From contig NZ_CP084880.1 of NCBI RefSeq assembly GCF_013402815.2, positions 1 to 64,000 of the forward strand: DNA of 64,000 nt, in the 5' to 3' direction. Under the pieces are notes generated by a model. The model did no database searches, was not told the DNA's origin, and was given only the letters and a program-made list of their open reading frames with translations. Both the position numbers and the translations under genes were made by a program. Below are positions 43,655 through 54,150 of this stretch, piece after piece. The number at the start of each line of letters is the position of its first letter. Position 1 is the stretch's first letter. This DNA is from Natrinema halophilum. Lineage in GTDB: Archaea; Halobacteriota; Halobacteria; Halobacteriales; Natrialbaceae.

Positions 43655-43671
43655 CAGACTATTATAGTCTG
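43655..43671. promoter_or_regulatory. Perfect palindrome before the ATPase gene
   Basis: CAGACTATTATAGTCTG is an 8+1+8 perfect palindrome, 21 bp before the first possible ATG (43693). The half-site ATTATAGT also occurs at 43645-43652. It overlaps the expected TATA/BRE region and is a good operator candidate. Confidence 0.55.
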
Positions 43672-43692
43672 GTTCCTAACTTCGGAGCGCAT

Positions 43693-45132
43693 ATGTATCT
43701 CCCGCCACGACCAGGAGGTATGGACCAGTTCGTCAATCGTATCGATGAACTCGATCGGTTGCAGACCCTCTATGAGAGTGGTATTGCAGAACTCGCAATC
43801 ATCTATGGGCGCCGCCAGATCGGCAAGAGTGAACTCGTCCGCCAATCGATTGCCGACCGCGACGATGCCGTGTACTATCAGGCAGTCCAAGGGACAGCGA
43901 CGACACAGCTCAAGCGATTCGTCGAGGCAGCAGCGTCGACCTATCCAGATATCACGGCCGTCAAAGAGGAATGGGAACCGCTCTTAACGTACCTCACCGA
44001 CAGAGACGCCGTCATCGTCATCGACGAATTTCCGTACCTCATCGAATCGAACGAGGGACTTCCCTCGGTCATTCAACATCTGTGGGATACAGCTATCGAC
44101 GAGAGTCAGGCGACACTCGTACTCACAGGCTCTGCAATCGGCATGATCCATATCCACGTCCTCGATGGCGGTGCGCCACTCTACGGACGGGTATCCCAGA
44201 CACCGAATGGCCGCCTCGAACTCACCCAGCTGCCGTTTCGCTCCATCCAAGAGTTCGTGCCGACGTACGATCCCGAAGAACGGGTGTTCGTTTATGGCGT
44301 CTTCGGCGGTACACCCCGATATCTCAGCCCACTCGATCCATCACAGAACCTCGGGGAGAACATCACGCGGCTGCTGTGCGACCCGGATGGCCCACTCCAC
44401 GACGAGCCCGAAACCGTCCTCCAGATGGAACTCAACGAGGTAAATACGTACTTCTCCGTACTGGAATCGATGGCCAGCGGGAACCGCAGTCGAAACGAGA
44501 TCGCCCAGGGAGCCGGCATCGAGAGCACCAACACGTCGTACTACTTTGACCGGCTGGAAACGCTCCAGATCGAGAAACACCATCCAGCACTCGCCGACCC
44601 GGCACGTAGCAAGCGGACCCGATACCAGATTCGGGATCCCGTGTTCCGGTTTTATTTCCGGTATCTCTACGGCCGCGGGGGACAGTACGAACTCTACGGC
44701 GAGAACGCCTATGCGGATCTCATCGAACCGGAATTGCCCGACTTCGTCAGCGAAACGTTCGAATCGCTCTGTCACCAGGCAGTGCCGGCGCTCTATGCAG
44801 ACTACCAGCTCACACAGGTGCCAAGCCAGTGGTGGTACAAGGGCCAGGAAGTAGATGTCGTCGCACCAACTGACGAGTCAACGCTGATCGCTGGCGAAGC
44901 GAAATTTACCAACACCCCCCTCGGCTATGACGTGCTCGCGGACCTCGAAGACGATGTGGAGCAAATCGATTGGACACCCACCGGAGGTGGTGAACAGACG
45001 TATGAATTCGCCTTGTTCAGCCGCTCTGGGTTCAAACGCTCCGTCGAGGAAGCTGCAGACGAGCGTGATGATCTCCGGCTATTCGATCTCGCCGATATCG
45101 TTGCCATTCTCGAGAGTAAAGCCGACCAGTAA
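43693..45132 (+). CDS. Archaeal ATPase (PF01637/DUF234 type)
   Basis: A 479-aa STAND-like archaeal ATPase. Walker A is IIYGRRQIGKSELV (residues about 36-49), Walker B AVIVIDEFPYLIE, and sensor LVLTGSAIGMI. A winged helix follows at about 270-310, then a DUF234 nuclease-like domain near the C-terminus (WWYKGQEVDVVAPTDES, GEAKFTNTPLG), in which E-V-D...E-x-K residues match the PD-(D/E)XK pattern. These proteins are common in thermophilic and halophilic archaea; function is poorly known. ATG 43720 is an alternative start. The gene is bordered by transposon-end-like sequences at 43546 and 45248. Confidence 0.85.
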   Translation: MYLPPRPGGMDQFVNRIDELDRLQTLYESGIAELAIIYGRRQIGKSELVRQSIADRDDAVYYQAVQGTATTQLKRFVEAAASTYPDITAVKEEWEPLLTYLTDRDAVIVIDEFPYLIESNEGLPSVIQHLWDTAIDESQATLVLTGSAIGMIHIHVLDGGAPLYGRVSQTPNGRLELTQLPFRSIQEFVPTYDPEERVFVYGVFGGTPRYLSPLDPSQNLGENITRLLCDPDGPLHDEPETVLQMELNEVNTYFSVLESMASGNRSRNEIAQGAGIESTNTSYYFDRLETLQIEKHHPALADPARSKRTRYQIRDPVFRFYFRYLYGRGGQYELYGENAYADLIEPELPDFVSETFESLCHQAVPALYADYQLTQVPSQWWYKGQEVDVVAPTDESTLIAGEAKFTNTPLGYDVLADLEDDVEQIDWTPTGGGEQTYEFALFSRSGFKRSVEEAADERDDLRLFDLADIVAILESKADQ

Positions 45133-45247
45133 CGCCAGAGGGTAACAACTGAAGATGGTTTTCGACCCTCGAGGGGGCGCAGGGAAATCGAATGTACCCC
45201 CAGAGGCGAACCAAATGAAAGATACCAATCAGACGACAGCGTATCGA

Positions 45248-45299
45248 TTGACATCCTCCCCGCGCTACAGCGCGAGGATTCCTCACGTTGGGGGTTCGG

Positions 45300-45300
<1 letters not shown>
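45248..45300 (-). mobile_element. Right-end remnant of an IS1341/TnpB-type element
   Basis: TTGACATCCTCCCCGCGC, followed by a hairpin around CGCGCTACAGCGCG and GGATTCC, is the reverse complement of the common right end of TnpB-type elements. No tnpB frame is present to its right, so only the end is left. Confidence 0.55.
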
Positions 45301-46544
<1,244 letters not shown>

Positions 46545-46639
46545 ATCACGGGGAGCGACTCCGGCAGGGATCTCAGAGAGGTATCGTGGAGGTTCCGCTT
46601 GTCCGGTCGGGTCCTCCGTCGATTCGGAGACAATCGAAC

Positions 46640-46899
46640 AGGGAGAGACAGTCGGGAACGGCGCGCTCGCGACGGTGCGCTGGTACGACAGCGAACCGGT
46701 CGGCGACGGTCACCTGCAGGGGCAGTTCGCGGCCCTCAAAGACGTCGTCGTCGGCATGCTCGACAAAGGTGTCTTCACGCCGTCGACGGCGAGGCAGTAC
46801 CTGAAACGGAAGCTGGCCGATCGGGTCGGAGACCGACAGGAGCTACTCATTCCGACCAGGGAATCACCCTTCAAGAAAGCGAGTAACAGCCAGTCGTAG
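46640..46899 (+). pseudogene. C-terminal fragment of an unknown protein
   Basis: Reads LATVRWYDSEPVGDGHLQGQ, FAALKDVVVGMLDKGVFTPS, ARQYLKRKLADRVGDRQELL. It looks like a genuine coding segment but lacks an N-terminus. Its 5' end meets the 5' end of the opposite-strand fragment near 46625, a head-to-head junction. Confidence 0.4.
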
Positions 46900-47084
46900 G
46901 TAATTTGCTACGAGGCAGAGCGCGTGTTTTGCACCTCTTCGCATGGTGTTGTTTTCAACCCAAGAACAGCGAACCAGATACTCAGAGTATCTGCGAACAC
47001 ACTGCTGAGGTTTCTGCCAGATATCGTTGATGTTCACGCAGCCGTGCTGAATACAGAGGCTGGATCTCTCATAACGCCGGTTAT

Positions 47085-47546
47085 TCAATCAAAATCTTCA
47101 TCAGTGGGCAATCTCATCACGGACAGCCAGAATCGCTCTAACTCTCGAATGGTGTCGATGAACTCGTCTGGATCAACTGGTTTGGTGAGATATCCGCGCG
47201 CACACAGTTCGTAGGATTGGATGATGTCTATTTCGGCGTCCGAGCTTGTGAGAATGATGACTGGAATTCGCCGGCGCTCTGGATCCTCGTGAAGCTCTTT
47301 GAGTACCTCATCTCCGTTCTTGCGGGGGAGGTTCAGATCTAATAGCACGAGATCGGGTCGAGGTGCGTCGGCGTAGTCATTTCGTTGGAAGAGGAAGTCG
47401 AGAGCATCGACGCCGTTCTCGACGACGTGGAGAGTGTTCGCTATCTTCTGGTCTTTGAATGCTTCCTTCGTTAGCCGAATGTCGCCAGGGTTGTCCTCGA
47501 CCAGGAGAATATCAGCCGGTTCGGAATGGTCGAACTCGCTCGTCAT
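47085..47546 (-). CDS. Rcp1-type response regulator
   Basis: A 153-aa single-domain receiver. It has an acidic LLVEDNPGDIRL, Asp70 in LVLLDLNLPRKNG, Thr100 in VIILTSS and Lys122 in YLTKPVDP. It starts within the end of the upstream kinase gene (35-bp overlap), so it is the cognate partner. There is no output domain; it should act by protein contact or phosphotransfer, as for cyanobacterial Rcp1-like regulators. Confidence 0.9.
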   Translation of the reverse strand: MTSEFDHSEPADILLVEDNPGDIRLTKEAFKDQKIANTLHVVENGVDALDFLFQRNDYADAPRPDLVLLDLNLPRKNGDEVLKELHEDPERRRIPVIILTSSDAEIDIIQSYELCARGYLTKPVDPDEFIDTIRELERFWLSVMRLPTDEDFD

Positions 47547-49392
47547 GGGTATCCTCGGCACGAAGTGTAAATGAGAACGTCGATCCCTCGCCAGATTCGG
47601 AATCGACCCAGATCTCGCCACCGTGGCGTTCGATGATCCGCTCGACCAGTGCCAGGCCAATGCCCGAGCCTTCGTGGTCGTTCTGGGACTGGAGGCGCTG
47701 GAACACCTCGAAGATCCGATCTTGCTCGTCAGGCGGAATTCCGATTCCTTCGTCTTGAACCGACACTTCCCACATCGAACTGTTCCGATCGGCGGAAACA
47801 TGGACCTGCGGCGGCTCGTCCTTGCTGTACTCTATTGCATTGCTCAGCAAGTTCTGGAACACTTGACGCAACTGATTCTCGTCCCCAAGCACACGAGGCA
47901 ACTCATCGACCTCTATGTCGGCATCACTTTCGGTGATCTGCATCTCGAGATTGTCCCGGACGTCTGCAACCACTTTATTGAGATCAACCGGTCCGAGCGG
48001 CTCCCCTTCGGTCTCAACGCGTGAGTACACCAGCAACCCGTCGATCATCTCACGCATGCGTTCGGCCCCGTCGACGGCGAATTCGAGGAACTCTTCACCG
48101 TCGTCGTCGAGCGCATCGCCGTACCGACGCTCGATTAACTGGAGATAACTCGAGACCATCCGAAGTGGCTCCTGAAGGTCGTGAGACGCGGCGTAGGCGA
48201 ACTGTTCAAGCCGCTCGTTAGATTCCTCGAGTTTCTGCTCGTAAGTCTTGCGCTCGGTGATGTCGCGAGCCACGCCGATCATCCGCGTGGCGCCATCATC
48301 GCCCTCTACGGGGTGGCCTGGGGCTTCAATCCATCGAGTCTTACCATCCCGGACGATGCGGATCTCCTCGTCTTTCGGTTCGCCGGTCTCCAGGGATCGT
48401 TCGATGGCCTCCTGTGCCTTCTCCCTGTCCTCTACATGGATGATTTCGATAAAGTCATCCCAGTCCTCCACCGTCGTTCCGTACAGCGACTCCGCCGACG
48501 GGTAGAATGAAGCCTCGTCAGTCTCGACGTTCCAGTCCCAGACGACCGCGTCGGTTGCGTCGAGAGCCAACTCCATGCGCTCTCGGACGTTCTGGAGTTC
48601 ACGCTCACGTTCCTTACGCTCGGTGATGTCTTGGGCCGCCCCGCGGAGGGAAACGACGTCACCGCCATCTGTCTCTGGGACGCCTTGGACTCGGAGCCAT
48701 CGAACTTGGCCCGTGGACGTCCGGAATCGCACCTCCTCATCGACGGGCTGGCCTGCCTCGAGTGCGGCTTCGATCGCGTTCTCGATGACCGGTCGGTCGT
48801 CCTCGTGGTAGATGTCGAGGGCCTGGTCTACTGGTGGTTCTTCGGCGTAGGGTTCATCCAGAATCTCGAAGAGATGCTGGGTCCAGTAGACATCCATCGT
48901 CTCGGGGTTGATCTCCCAGCCACCGACGTCCGCGATTTGCTCTGATTTATGGAGAAGATCGACCGTCCGGTCGAGTACGAAGGCGTTTGATTTGGCCCGA
49001 GAATCGTTGAATCCCCCGGCGAACGAGGGGACGAGCACGAACGCCGAAATTATGAGAACTGCCCGAACGGGGTTACTGATACTCGCGGCAGGTTGGATGT
49101 GGTAGAGCGTTAGAAGGCTGACCATGACCCCGATACCCCCGAGACACCAGGCCATGATTGTGGAGTAGAATTTCGGAGCGATCTCTGTTTGTGGCAACCG
49201 ATAGCCACCATAGAGGACGATAGTACCAGGCCCGGCAATAAAAACAGAGAGAATCAGAGCGTTTGTAAGTGGTGTGCCTTGCGTGATCTCCACGTATGCC
49301 CATCCGAGTCCAAGGATGACATAGAGAGTACCAAGGCCCATGATAGCCTGCTTCCAGCGAGCATTGGTCCCAATTTCCTTCCAGGACTCCAT
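47512..49392 (-). CDS. Membrane PAS-PAS histidine kinase
   Basis: A 626-aa kinase. Residues 12-128 contain four hydrophobic helices. PAS/PAC domains lie at about 145-260 and 268-382 (AAQDITERKERE, VARDITERKTYE). HisKA has His404 in YAASHDLQEPLRMV. The ATPase has N box FQNLLSNAIEYSKD, G1 VQDEGIGIPPDE and G2 GSGIGLALVERI. This is the light/redox-type haloarchaeal PAS kinase layout. Cotranscribed with the downstream response regulator; signal unknown. Confidence 0.9.
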   Translation of the reverse strand: MESWKEIGTNARWKQAIMGLGTLYVILGLGWAYVEITQGTPLTNALILSVFIAGPGTIVLYGGYRLPQTEIAPKFYSTIMAWCLGGIGVMVSLLTLYHIQPAASISNPVRAVLIISAFVLVPSFAGGFNDSRAKSNAFVLDRTVDLLHKSEQIADVGGWEINPETMDVYWTQHLFEILDEPYAEEPPVDQALDIYHEDDRPVIENAIEAALEAGQPVDEEVRFRTSTGQVRWLRVQGVPETDGGDVVSLRGAAQDITERKERERELQNVRERMELALDATDAVVWDWNVETDEASFYPSAESLYGTTVEDWDDFIEIIHVEDREKAQEAIERSLETGEPKDEEIRIVRDGKTRWIEAPGHPVEGDDGATRMIGVARDITERKTYEQKLEESNERLEQFAYAASHDLQEPLRMVSSYLQLIERRYGDALDDDGEEFLEFAVDGAERMREMIDGLLVYSRVETEGEPLGPVDLNKVVADVRDNLEMQITESDADIEVDELPRVLGDENQLRQVFQNLLSNAIEYSKDEPPQVHVSADRNSSMWEVSVQDEGIGIPPDEQDRIFEVFQRLQSQNDHEGSGIGLALVERIIERHGGEIWVDSESGEGSTFSFTLRAEDTHDERVRPFRTG

Positions 49393-49794
49393 TGAGAGTG
49401 CCCAGTACCGGGACGATTAAAGTATTACTGCGTTGCACCGCTGGATTCCTACTCGCGTTTCCCGACGTTCGACTTGCCCCGTTTCGCTATCTGTGCAGAA
49501 TTTTCCAGGATAACTATCTGCGATAGGATTTGTTGTTCGGCCGCCTTCCTACTGGGGCTACCAACGCCGTCGTTGACTGATCTCAAAGTCGTGCTGCAAA
49601 CGCGCCCTGTATTCAGCACACCAGTGCTACCAGATACTGGGGAGAACTCTGGTCATTGTGTTACACCGTTTCCCTGTACTGACCGATTCGAGAATCTCGA
49701 ACACAGGTAATGTGAATTATGTTCCGGCACTCTCAGCAGGTGCTGTTTTTCAGGGGCGATGAGCGAGTGGGCCCCGCCATAGGCTCGTGATTCG
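49393..49794. other. Intergenic gap
   Basis: About 400 bp with no supported gene. Includes the kinase promoter near 49395-49440. Confidence 0.3.
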
Positions 49795-50193
49795 ATGACT
49801 TCAGACAACCCGTTTCTCGACTGCGAGTTGAATCCCGAGGCGATCCTCGGAACACACACGTTCGAAGACGTCCTGTTCACCGACGACACGGAAACCCCGG
49901 TGAACGTGCTCACCGGTGAGTCACCAGCGCATTCGCAAGCAACCGTCGAGGAAGCGAAGGAGTTCGCTGCGAATATCGACTCGAGCACGCCCCAAATCGC
50001 GCTCCCCGTATCCGTCGAGTCGCAGGTCTAAACATAGAGCAAGCCCTACACGGCGGCCGCATTCTTCCACTTCAAGCCAACAGGATCGCTCGAGCGTCAT
50101 CGTGCCTATCACGCCGCCTACGACTCGGACGCATTCACCGTCGACTTCGAAGCCGACTACAAGCCCGGGGATCTGACCATCACTGTCGACTGA
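49795..50193 (+). pseudogene. Unknown protein with clustered in-frame stops
   Basis: From ATG 49795: FLDCELNPEAILGTHTFEDV, TPVNVLTGESPAHSQATVEE, then TAA (50029-50031) and TAG (50035-50037). It continues in frame with SKPYTAAAFFHFKPTGSLER and FTVDFEADYKPGDLTITVD to a stop at 50191. Two stops two codons apart suggest a local lesion. Family not recognised. Confidence 0.5.
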
Positions 50194-50228
50194 GCGAACG
50201 AATCCTGAGACTCAACCGGCAGGGCAAG

Positions 50229-50259
50229 TTTTTTGAGCGCCGGCGATAGGTGCCGGCGC
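50229..50259 (+). promoter_or_regulatory. T-run plus hairpin leader element (copy F)
   Basis: Six T's (50229-50234) precede GCGCCGGC (50237-50244), loop GATAGGT and GCCGGCGC (50252-50259), a perfect 8-bp stem. It precedes the conserved gene at 50316 by 56 nt. Confidence 0.55.
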
Positions 50260-50315
50260 AGCAGGAGCGAGCGAGCAACGGACCCCCAGTGCGTCGGCGT
50301 TTCGAGGAGTTCGAG

Positions 50316-50807
50316 ATGCATATGGTGATTTACGCACTTGTTGAGGCATCGACCCACGACGACGCGCTGGCCACCGGAAAGTCAATATTCGACCGCCTGG
50401 TCGGGGCGGACCCATACGCCGGCGCCGTCTTCGACTACTACGTGACTTTCGACGAGGAGGACACGTCCGTTGCGGGGAAGGCGCGTTGGGGTGAGCTCCC
50501 GACCGCAGCCCCTGCCGACTCTGACGACGGCCAGGATCTCCTCGAGCGTGGGTGGGAGGCGACGAAGGAAGAGTTCGAGCGTAATCTCGACCGGGTGACA
50601 GAGGCCATCGAGGAACTCTCCGACGAGGAGATCATGCACGACGAGGACCTCGCGCGGCACGCCTTCCACCAGGTCGGTGCGTACGACGGCCCGACGATCT
50701 TCCTGTACACCGAACACGGAACCGGCATTCGCCACCGTGGACAGTTGGATCGACTCCTCGAGGAAAGTGAGGTGCTCTGGATCCTGCCCGCTGACGTGCA
50801 TTTCTAA
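50316..50807 (+). CDS. Conserved haloarchaeal plasmid protein
   Basis: A 163-aa acidic protein from ATG 50316: MHMVIYALVEASTHDDALAT, FDYYVTFDEEDTSVAGKARW, HAFHQVGAYDGPTIFLYTEH. I recognise the sequence as a strongly conserved haloarchaeal family of unknown function, typically found with the two following zinc-containing proteins. An upstream in-frame extension to 50250 is unlikely to be translated. Only 3 bp separate it from the next, broken gene, so they form an operon. Confidence 0.8.
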   Translation: MHMVIYALVEASTHDDALATGKSIFDRLVGADPYAGAVFDYYVTFDEEDTSVAGKARWGELPTAAPADSDDGQDLLERGWEATKEEFERNLDRVTEAIEELSDEEIMHDEDLARHAFHQVGAYDGPTIFLYTEHGTGIRHRGQLDRLLEESEVLWILPADVHF

Positions 50808-50810
50808 ACA

Positions 50811-51177
50811 ATGCCCAGGATCTCCAATTGGCGACGCGAGAGCCGATCACCGACGCTCGCGTATCGGAACACCGAGACCGGTGCGCGAGCCGTCTTGCAT
50901 CGAGCGCCGGACTCGTACCGGTACAAGTAGCGTGGGGCAATCCTGATCGACGGCTACCCGGTCTGGTCGCGGGGATACGAGACGAAGGACGCGAAGTCGT
51001 TCCGTGATGAGTTCCGGGAGCGGCCCGCTCCGAAACTCAGCTGTCCGGAGTGTCCGAATGACGACGTCATCATCGGTGAGAAGTCAGCTGACGGGACGAA
51101 GGTCCAGCGGTGGTACAACTTGCCCCGACTGTGGGTATGAAGCGCCCTCACGCATCGTTTACGGCGCCGAACAGTGA
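50811..51177 (+). pseudogene. Zinc-ribbon plasmid protein with TAG and frameshift
   Basis: MPRISNWRRESRSPTLAYRN and RAVLHRAPDSYRYK are followed by TAG (50928-50930, a tryptophan codon in relatives as I recall them). The frame then continues RGAILIDGYPVWSRGYETKD, then CPECPNDDVIIGEKSADGTK. A one-base insertion near 51120 shifts the last zinc knuckle CPDCGYEAPSRIVYGAEQ into another frame. Family probably DUF7568. Two lesions imply inactivation. Confidence 0.75.
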
Positions 51178-51199
51178 GTGGGGTGAGCGCTGGGTGCTG

Positions 51200-51230
51200 T
51201 TTTTCGACCGGGCACGAGGTGGTGGCCCGG
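51200..51230 (+). promoter_or_regulatory. T-run plus hairpin leader element (copy E)
   Basis: Five T's (51200-51204), then CCGGGC (51208-51213), a loop with GAGGTGGT and GCCCGG (51225-51230). It ends 21 nt before the ATG at 51252. Confidence 0.45.
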
Positions 51231-51251
51231 GGTGGCCGGGTTGGTCAAACA

Positions 51252-51647
51252 ATGAGCCTCGAAGTACGCACACGACACAGTGAGGCACTGTTCGAGTTCC
51301 TTTGGTGTCCTGTCTGTGGGCAGGAAGTGTTCACCCACATCCCCTTCGAGGGGGTGTTCTGCAAGAACTGCAACTCCCAGGTTGAACTCCAAGAGTCACG
51401 AGAGACACGCGGCTACGAAGAGGCCGTGCTCGCCTGCTTCGATTCCGCCACGACCTGGAACCTCCACGTCGTCGAGAAACTGCGTCGCGACCTGCCTGAT
51501 GGGGCGGCACGCGTTAAGGTCTTCGGCGAACCGGGCGCCTACCAAGTCGGTTGGTGGAGTCCAGAGCCGGGTGAGTATTGGGAGCCTGTCGAGCGTGGCG
51601 AGTTTGAGGATGCCGACGTGTCTGAGGAGGTTTCCCACCTAACATAG
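51252..51647 (+). CDS. Zinc-ribbon protein (DUF7567-like)
   Basis: A 131-aa protein from ATG 51252. The N-terminal zinc ribbon is LWCPVCGQEVFTHIPFEGVF followed by CKNC. The remainder has AVLACFDSATTWNLHVVEKL and a beta-rich AYQVGWWSPEPGEYWEPVER. I believe it is DUF7567, a conserved companion of the two preceding genes. An in-frame start at 51174 overlaps the leader hairpin and is rejected. Confidence 0.8.
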   Translation: MSLEVRTRHSEALFEFLWCPVCGQEVFTHIPFEGVFCKNCNSQVELQESRETRGYEEAVLACFDSATTWNLHVVEKLRRDLPDGAARVKVFGEPGAYQVGWWSPEPGEYWEPVERGEFEDADVSEEVSHLT

Positions 51648-51714
51648 GGCAACGAATTCCACGGGATAGGGTGGGAGGACCACTTATCCGAGCGGGGAGT
51701 GTGGAGCGTGGTGT

Positions 51715-52002
51715 ATGCCCGAAGAAGTGCTGTTCAAATCTGAGAGTGTCCAGAGCCGAGACGAAATCGCGTCGTACCTCGGGAGCGTCGCCGAAAAGCT
51801 TGAACAGGGAGGTTCGATCACCCTGAAGGCAGGGTCAGAATCCGTCACGATGGATCCACCAACGCGGTCGACATTCGAAGTCAAGGCCGAACGCGAGGGG
51901 CCCGCTGAGGGCCCTGGAGAGTTGAGCATCGAGTTTGAACTCGAGTGGGACGAGAACAGCAAGGGTGCTGAAGGAGGGACGGGGGATCTGGAAATCGAGT
52001 GA
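51715..52002 (+). CDS. amphi-Trp domain protein
   Basis: A 95-aa protein: MPEEVLFKSESVQSRDEIAS, YLGSVAEKLEQGGSITLKAG, then a strand pair ending LSIEFELEWDENS. This is the amphi-Trp domain (duplicated amphipathic strands with a Trp). Such small proteins are common in haloarchaea; function unknown. The gene has its own 67-bp upstream region. Confidence 0.85.
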   Translation: MPEEVLFKSESVQSRDEIASYLGSVAEKLEQGGSITLKAGSESVTMDPPTRSTFEVKAEREGPAEGPGELSIEFELEWDENSKGAEGGTGDLEIE

Positions 52003-52026
52003 GGAGCCTGCATCCGTGTTTGTGGT

Positions 52027-52049
52027 GCGCCGGCGATGGGTGCCGGCGC
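52027..52049 (+). promoter_or_regulatory. GC hairpin leader element (copy G)
   Basis: GCGCCGGC (52027-52034), loop GATGGGT, GCCGGCGC (52042-52049). Stem identical to copy F, with a weaker T-run before it. The amidohydrolase fragment begins immediately after, so this hairpin marks a junction. Confidence 0.5.
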
Positions 52050-52059
52050 ACACGCGCAC

Positions 52060-52457
52060 TCGGGATTGATGACCAAGTCGGCAGTCTCGAACCTGGCAAA
52101 CGCGCTGATCTACTCGTCATCGACGTCAATACGCCACGCCTCCAGCCGTTCAGCAATCTCCCGTCGGTTCTGACGAACTCGGTGACTGCGGGAGATATCT
52201 AAACGGTCGTCGTCGACGGTGAGGTGCTCCTGGAGGAGCAATCGGTCAAATCAATGAACATCAAGGCTGTTCGTACAGCCGCGACACGAGAGCCTGAACG
52301 CCTCCAGACGCGTACTGGCTGGGAAACATCACTCGCCGGCAGTACACCACCAGAAAAATCGATACTCAGACGTGTGTCCGCACAACCATTGCTTCGAGCG
52401 ATGCGACAGTACGGCCGAGGATTTGTCAACGAGCACTTTCGCACTCACGTCAACTAG
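52060..52457 (+). pseudogene. Amidohydrolase/cytosine-deaminase-like C-terminal fragment
   Basis: ALGIDDQVGSLEPGKRADLL and VIDVNTPRLQPFSNLPSVLT are the typical C-terminal strands of TRZ/ATZ-type amidohydrolases. TAA at 52200-52202 interrupts the frame before TVVVDGEVLLEEQSVKSMNI. The catalytic barrel is missing at the 5' end. Confidence 0.7.
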
Positions 52458-52691
52458 TCCATCGCAAATAGGCCGCCCATCAGAAGAGATACTGATGGTG
52501 AGTGGCCCCTACGCGGTATGGTCGACGATGAGTACTGATTGGTTGGAGAGGATTCCAAGTGAGATCTGGTTTCTGGAGCGTCGGTAGAGTTTCCATCCAA
52601 TGGCGATGACGACACAGAGAGCGCCGAGGAGGAACGGGATCGTGACGTCAGTATCGCCAAATCGCCAACTGAATACGACGTATCGGCTCTG

Positions 52692-52949
52692 GTGAATCGC
52701 TATACAGCGTTGGCTTCGACCGTCAGAACTAGGGAGTTGAAGCGAGAAACTGCCGATGCCTCTGTCGGAGATCTCCCGCATCACTCGACGCTAGTGAAGT
52801 GGTTTGACAGGATCAAGACAGCACTCGCCAGAGTGCTACAGCGCCTCTCGGCGCAGTTGCACGACCCGAGCGGTCACGCCGCTATCGACGCGACATTCTT
52901 CGACCGTGAAAACGCCAGCAAGCACTTCTTCTCAGAGTTCTGGCTGTGA
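52692..52949 (+). pseudogene. IS5-type (ISH) transposase fragment
   Basis: VNRYTALASTVRTRELKRE-like start region, then HHSTLVKWFDRIKTALARVL and the DDE-type block PSGHAAIDATFFDRENASKH. It ends soon after the first catalytic Asp. The transposase is truncated at both ends; no terminal repeats identified. The opposite strand at 52509-52680 has one hydrophobic stretch of uncertain meaning. Confidence 0.6.
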
Positions 52950-53038
52950 GAAATCGAGAGAACCAAAGCAAATAATCATCATTCTCGGTCTCTTGTTCGA
53001 TCGATGTGATTATCAGTTTCCCATTGGGTTATCAGAGT

Positions 53039-53242
53039 ATGTCCCTCAGTACAGATATACTCCTGTTCAGTATCGTGCTCGTTCTCGCTGCCATTCAGAC
53101 GGCGTTACCGTTCAATGAAGGATCGACGAATTTTTTGCTTGCCGGACTCAGTATCGCTGTCTTAGCACTATTGGGGAGTGTCATTAATTCGATGGTAAGC
53201 ACAGGGTCGGGATCAACAGATGGCGAGAACTCAAAGCGGTAG
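53039..53242 (+). CDS. Small two-helix membrane protein
   Basis: 67 aa from ATG 53039: MSLSTDILLFSIVLVLAAIQ and FLLAGLSIAVLALLGSVINS are two membrane helices, then a polar Ser/Gly tail. No family recognised. Confidence 0.5.
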   Translation: MSLSTDILLFSIVLVLAAIQTALPFNEGSTNFLLAGLSIAVLALLGSVINSMVSTGSGSTDGENSKR

Positions 53243-53451
53243 CGTAAAAACCGATGACCACTTCCTGCATACATTCTCTGTATCTCGCACGCTCCTTTTG
53301 ACAGAGAATAGATGGGTTGTGACACCTCTGCAAGATACAAAGGATATACCGATCGCTAAGATCAGTCTCTCTGTGAACTGGTCTTTGTAAGACAGCTAGG
53401 GGCTTTATGGATACGGTTTGCTAACGCAGAAGCATGTCTCTTCGGTAGGTT
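53243..53451. other. Intergenic gap
   Basis: About 210 bp, nothing recognised. Confidence 0.3.
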
Positions 53452-53634
53452 TTGGGACCGAACTCGCTCGATCAAATTGTCTACGTCATTCTGTTTTTGG
53501 CTATAATCGTGTTCGCTTCTACCTACATCCTTGACAACCAAATTGTACGGTTAGAATCCATCATCAGAATAGGGATTCTCCTTGCTGGGATTATATGGGG
53601 TATTAATTCCGTCTACCCTCAAGGAAGACATTGA
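53452..53634 (+). CDS. Small membrane protein
   Basis: 60 aa with two hydrophobic segments, IVYVILFLAIIVFASTYIL and IRIGILLAGIIWGINSVY. Only a TTG start is available, so the call is tentative. It is the last gene before the first origin region. Confidence 0.4.
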   Translation: MGPNSLDQIVYVILFLAIIVFASTYILDNQIVRLESIIRIGILLAGIIWGINSVYPQGRH

Positions 53635-53695
53635 TAGACCAAAAATGAAACTCAAGGGTGATGTCCTCTGGAGAGCTAAAATTCACTACCCTCCC

Positions 53696-54145
53696 ACCCC
53701 ACTACTTCCGCTGTTAACGATTGAACAGCTACATCACCCTCCATGGAAGGAGGGTGATTTGTTTTCGGTGTTGAACAACCTACAGATATTGTTTTTTCTA
53801 ATCTAACTTAAGGCTATTCTAGGCAGCTAGAAACATGAGTTAGGAATGGAGTGGGCAAAACTGGTATTCAAATAGACTCTCTCACAACCTAACAGCGGAA
53901 GTAGTGGGGTGGGTGTGGCAATCTTCCCACGGTAACAGCTGAAACAATGGGGTGTCTAAATCTCTCACTCAGATTGAATTGTAGATGTAACAGCGGAAGT
54001 GATGGGGTCTCTCTTTATGGCGTGTTCTTCCTTCATGAACAAAGAAAATTTCAATGTAACATCGGAAGTAGTGGGGTTGGTAGCGCCGCAAGTTCCTTTG
54101 CCTACTCCTCATCTTCAGTCAATTAAACAGCGGAAGTGGTGGGGT
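53696..54145. repeat. ORB-like repeats, origin 1 (3' side of first orc)
   Basis: Five direct copies of a motif like AACAGCGGAAGTAGTGGGG lie at about 53889-53911, 53931-53954, 53987-54008, 54055-54077 and 54125-54145. One inverted copy is at 53696-53718. Spacing between direct copies is about 42-69 bp. The AT-rich stretch between the inverted copy and the array (about 53740-53880) is a candidate unwinding element. The GGAA...GGGG pattern agrees with haloarchaeal origin recognition boxes with a G-string. Confidence 0.75.
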
Positions 54146-54150
54146 TGCTT

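Noticed and set aside
52027-52049. Simple rho-independent-type terminator
   Set aside because: The hairpin has no following T-run and sister copies have the T-run before the stem and lie upstream of genes, so a leader element fits better.
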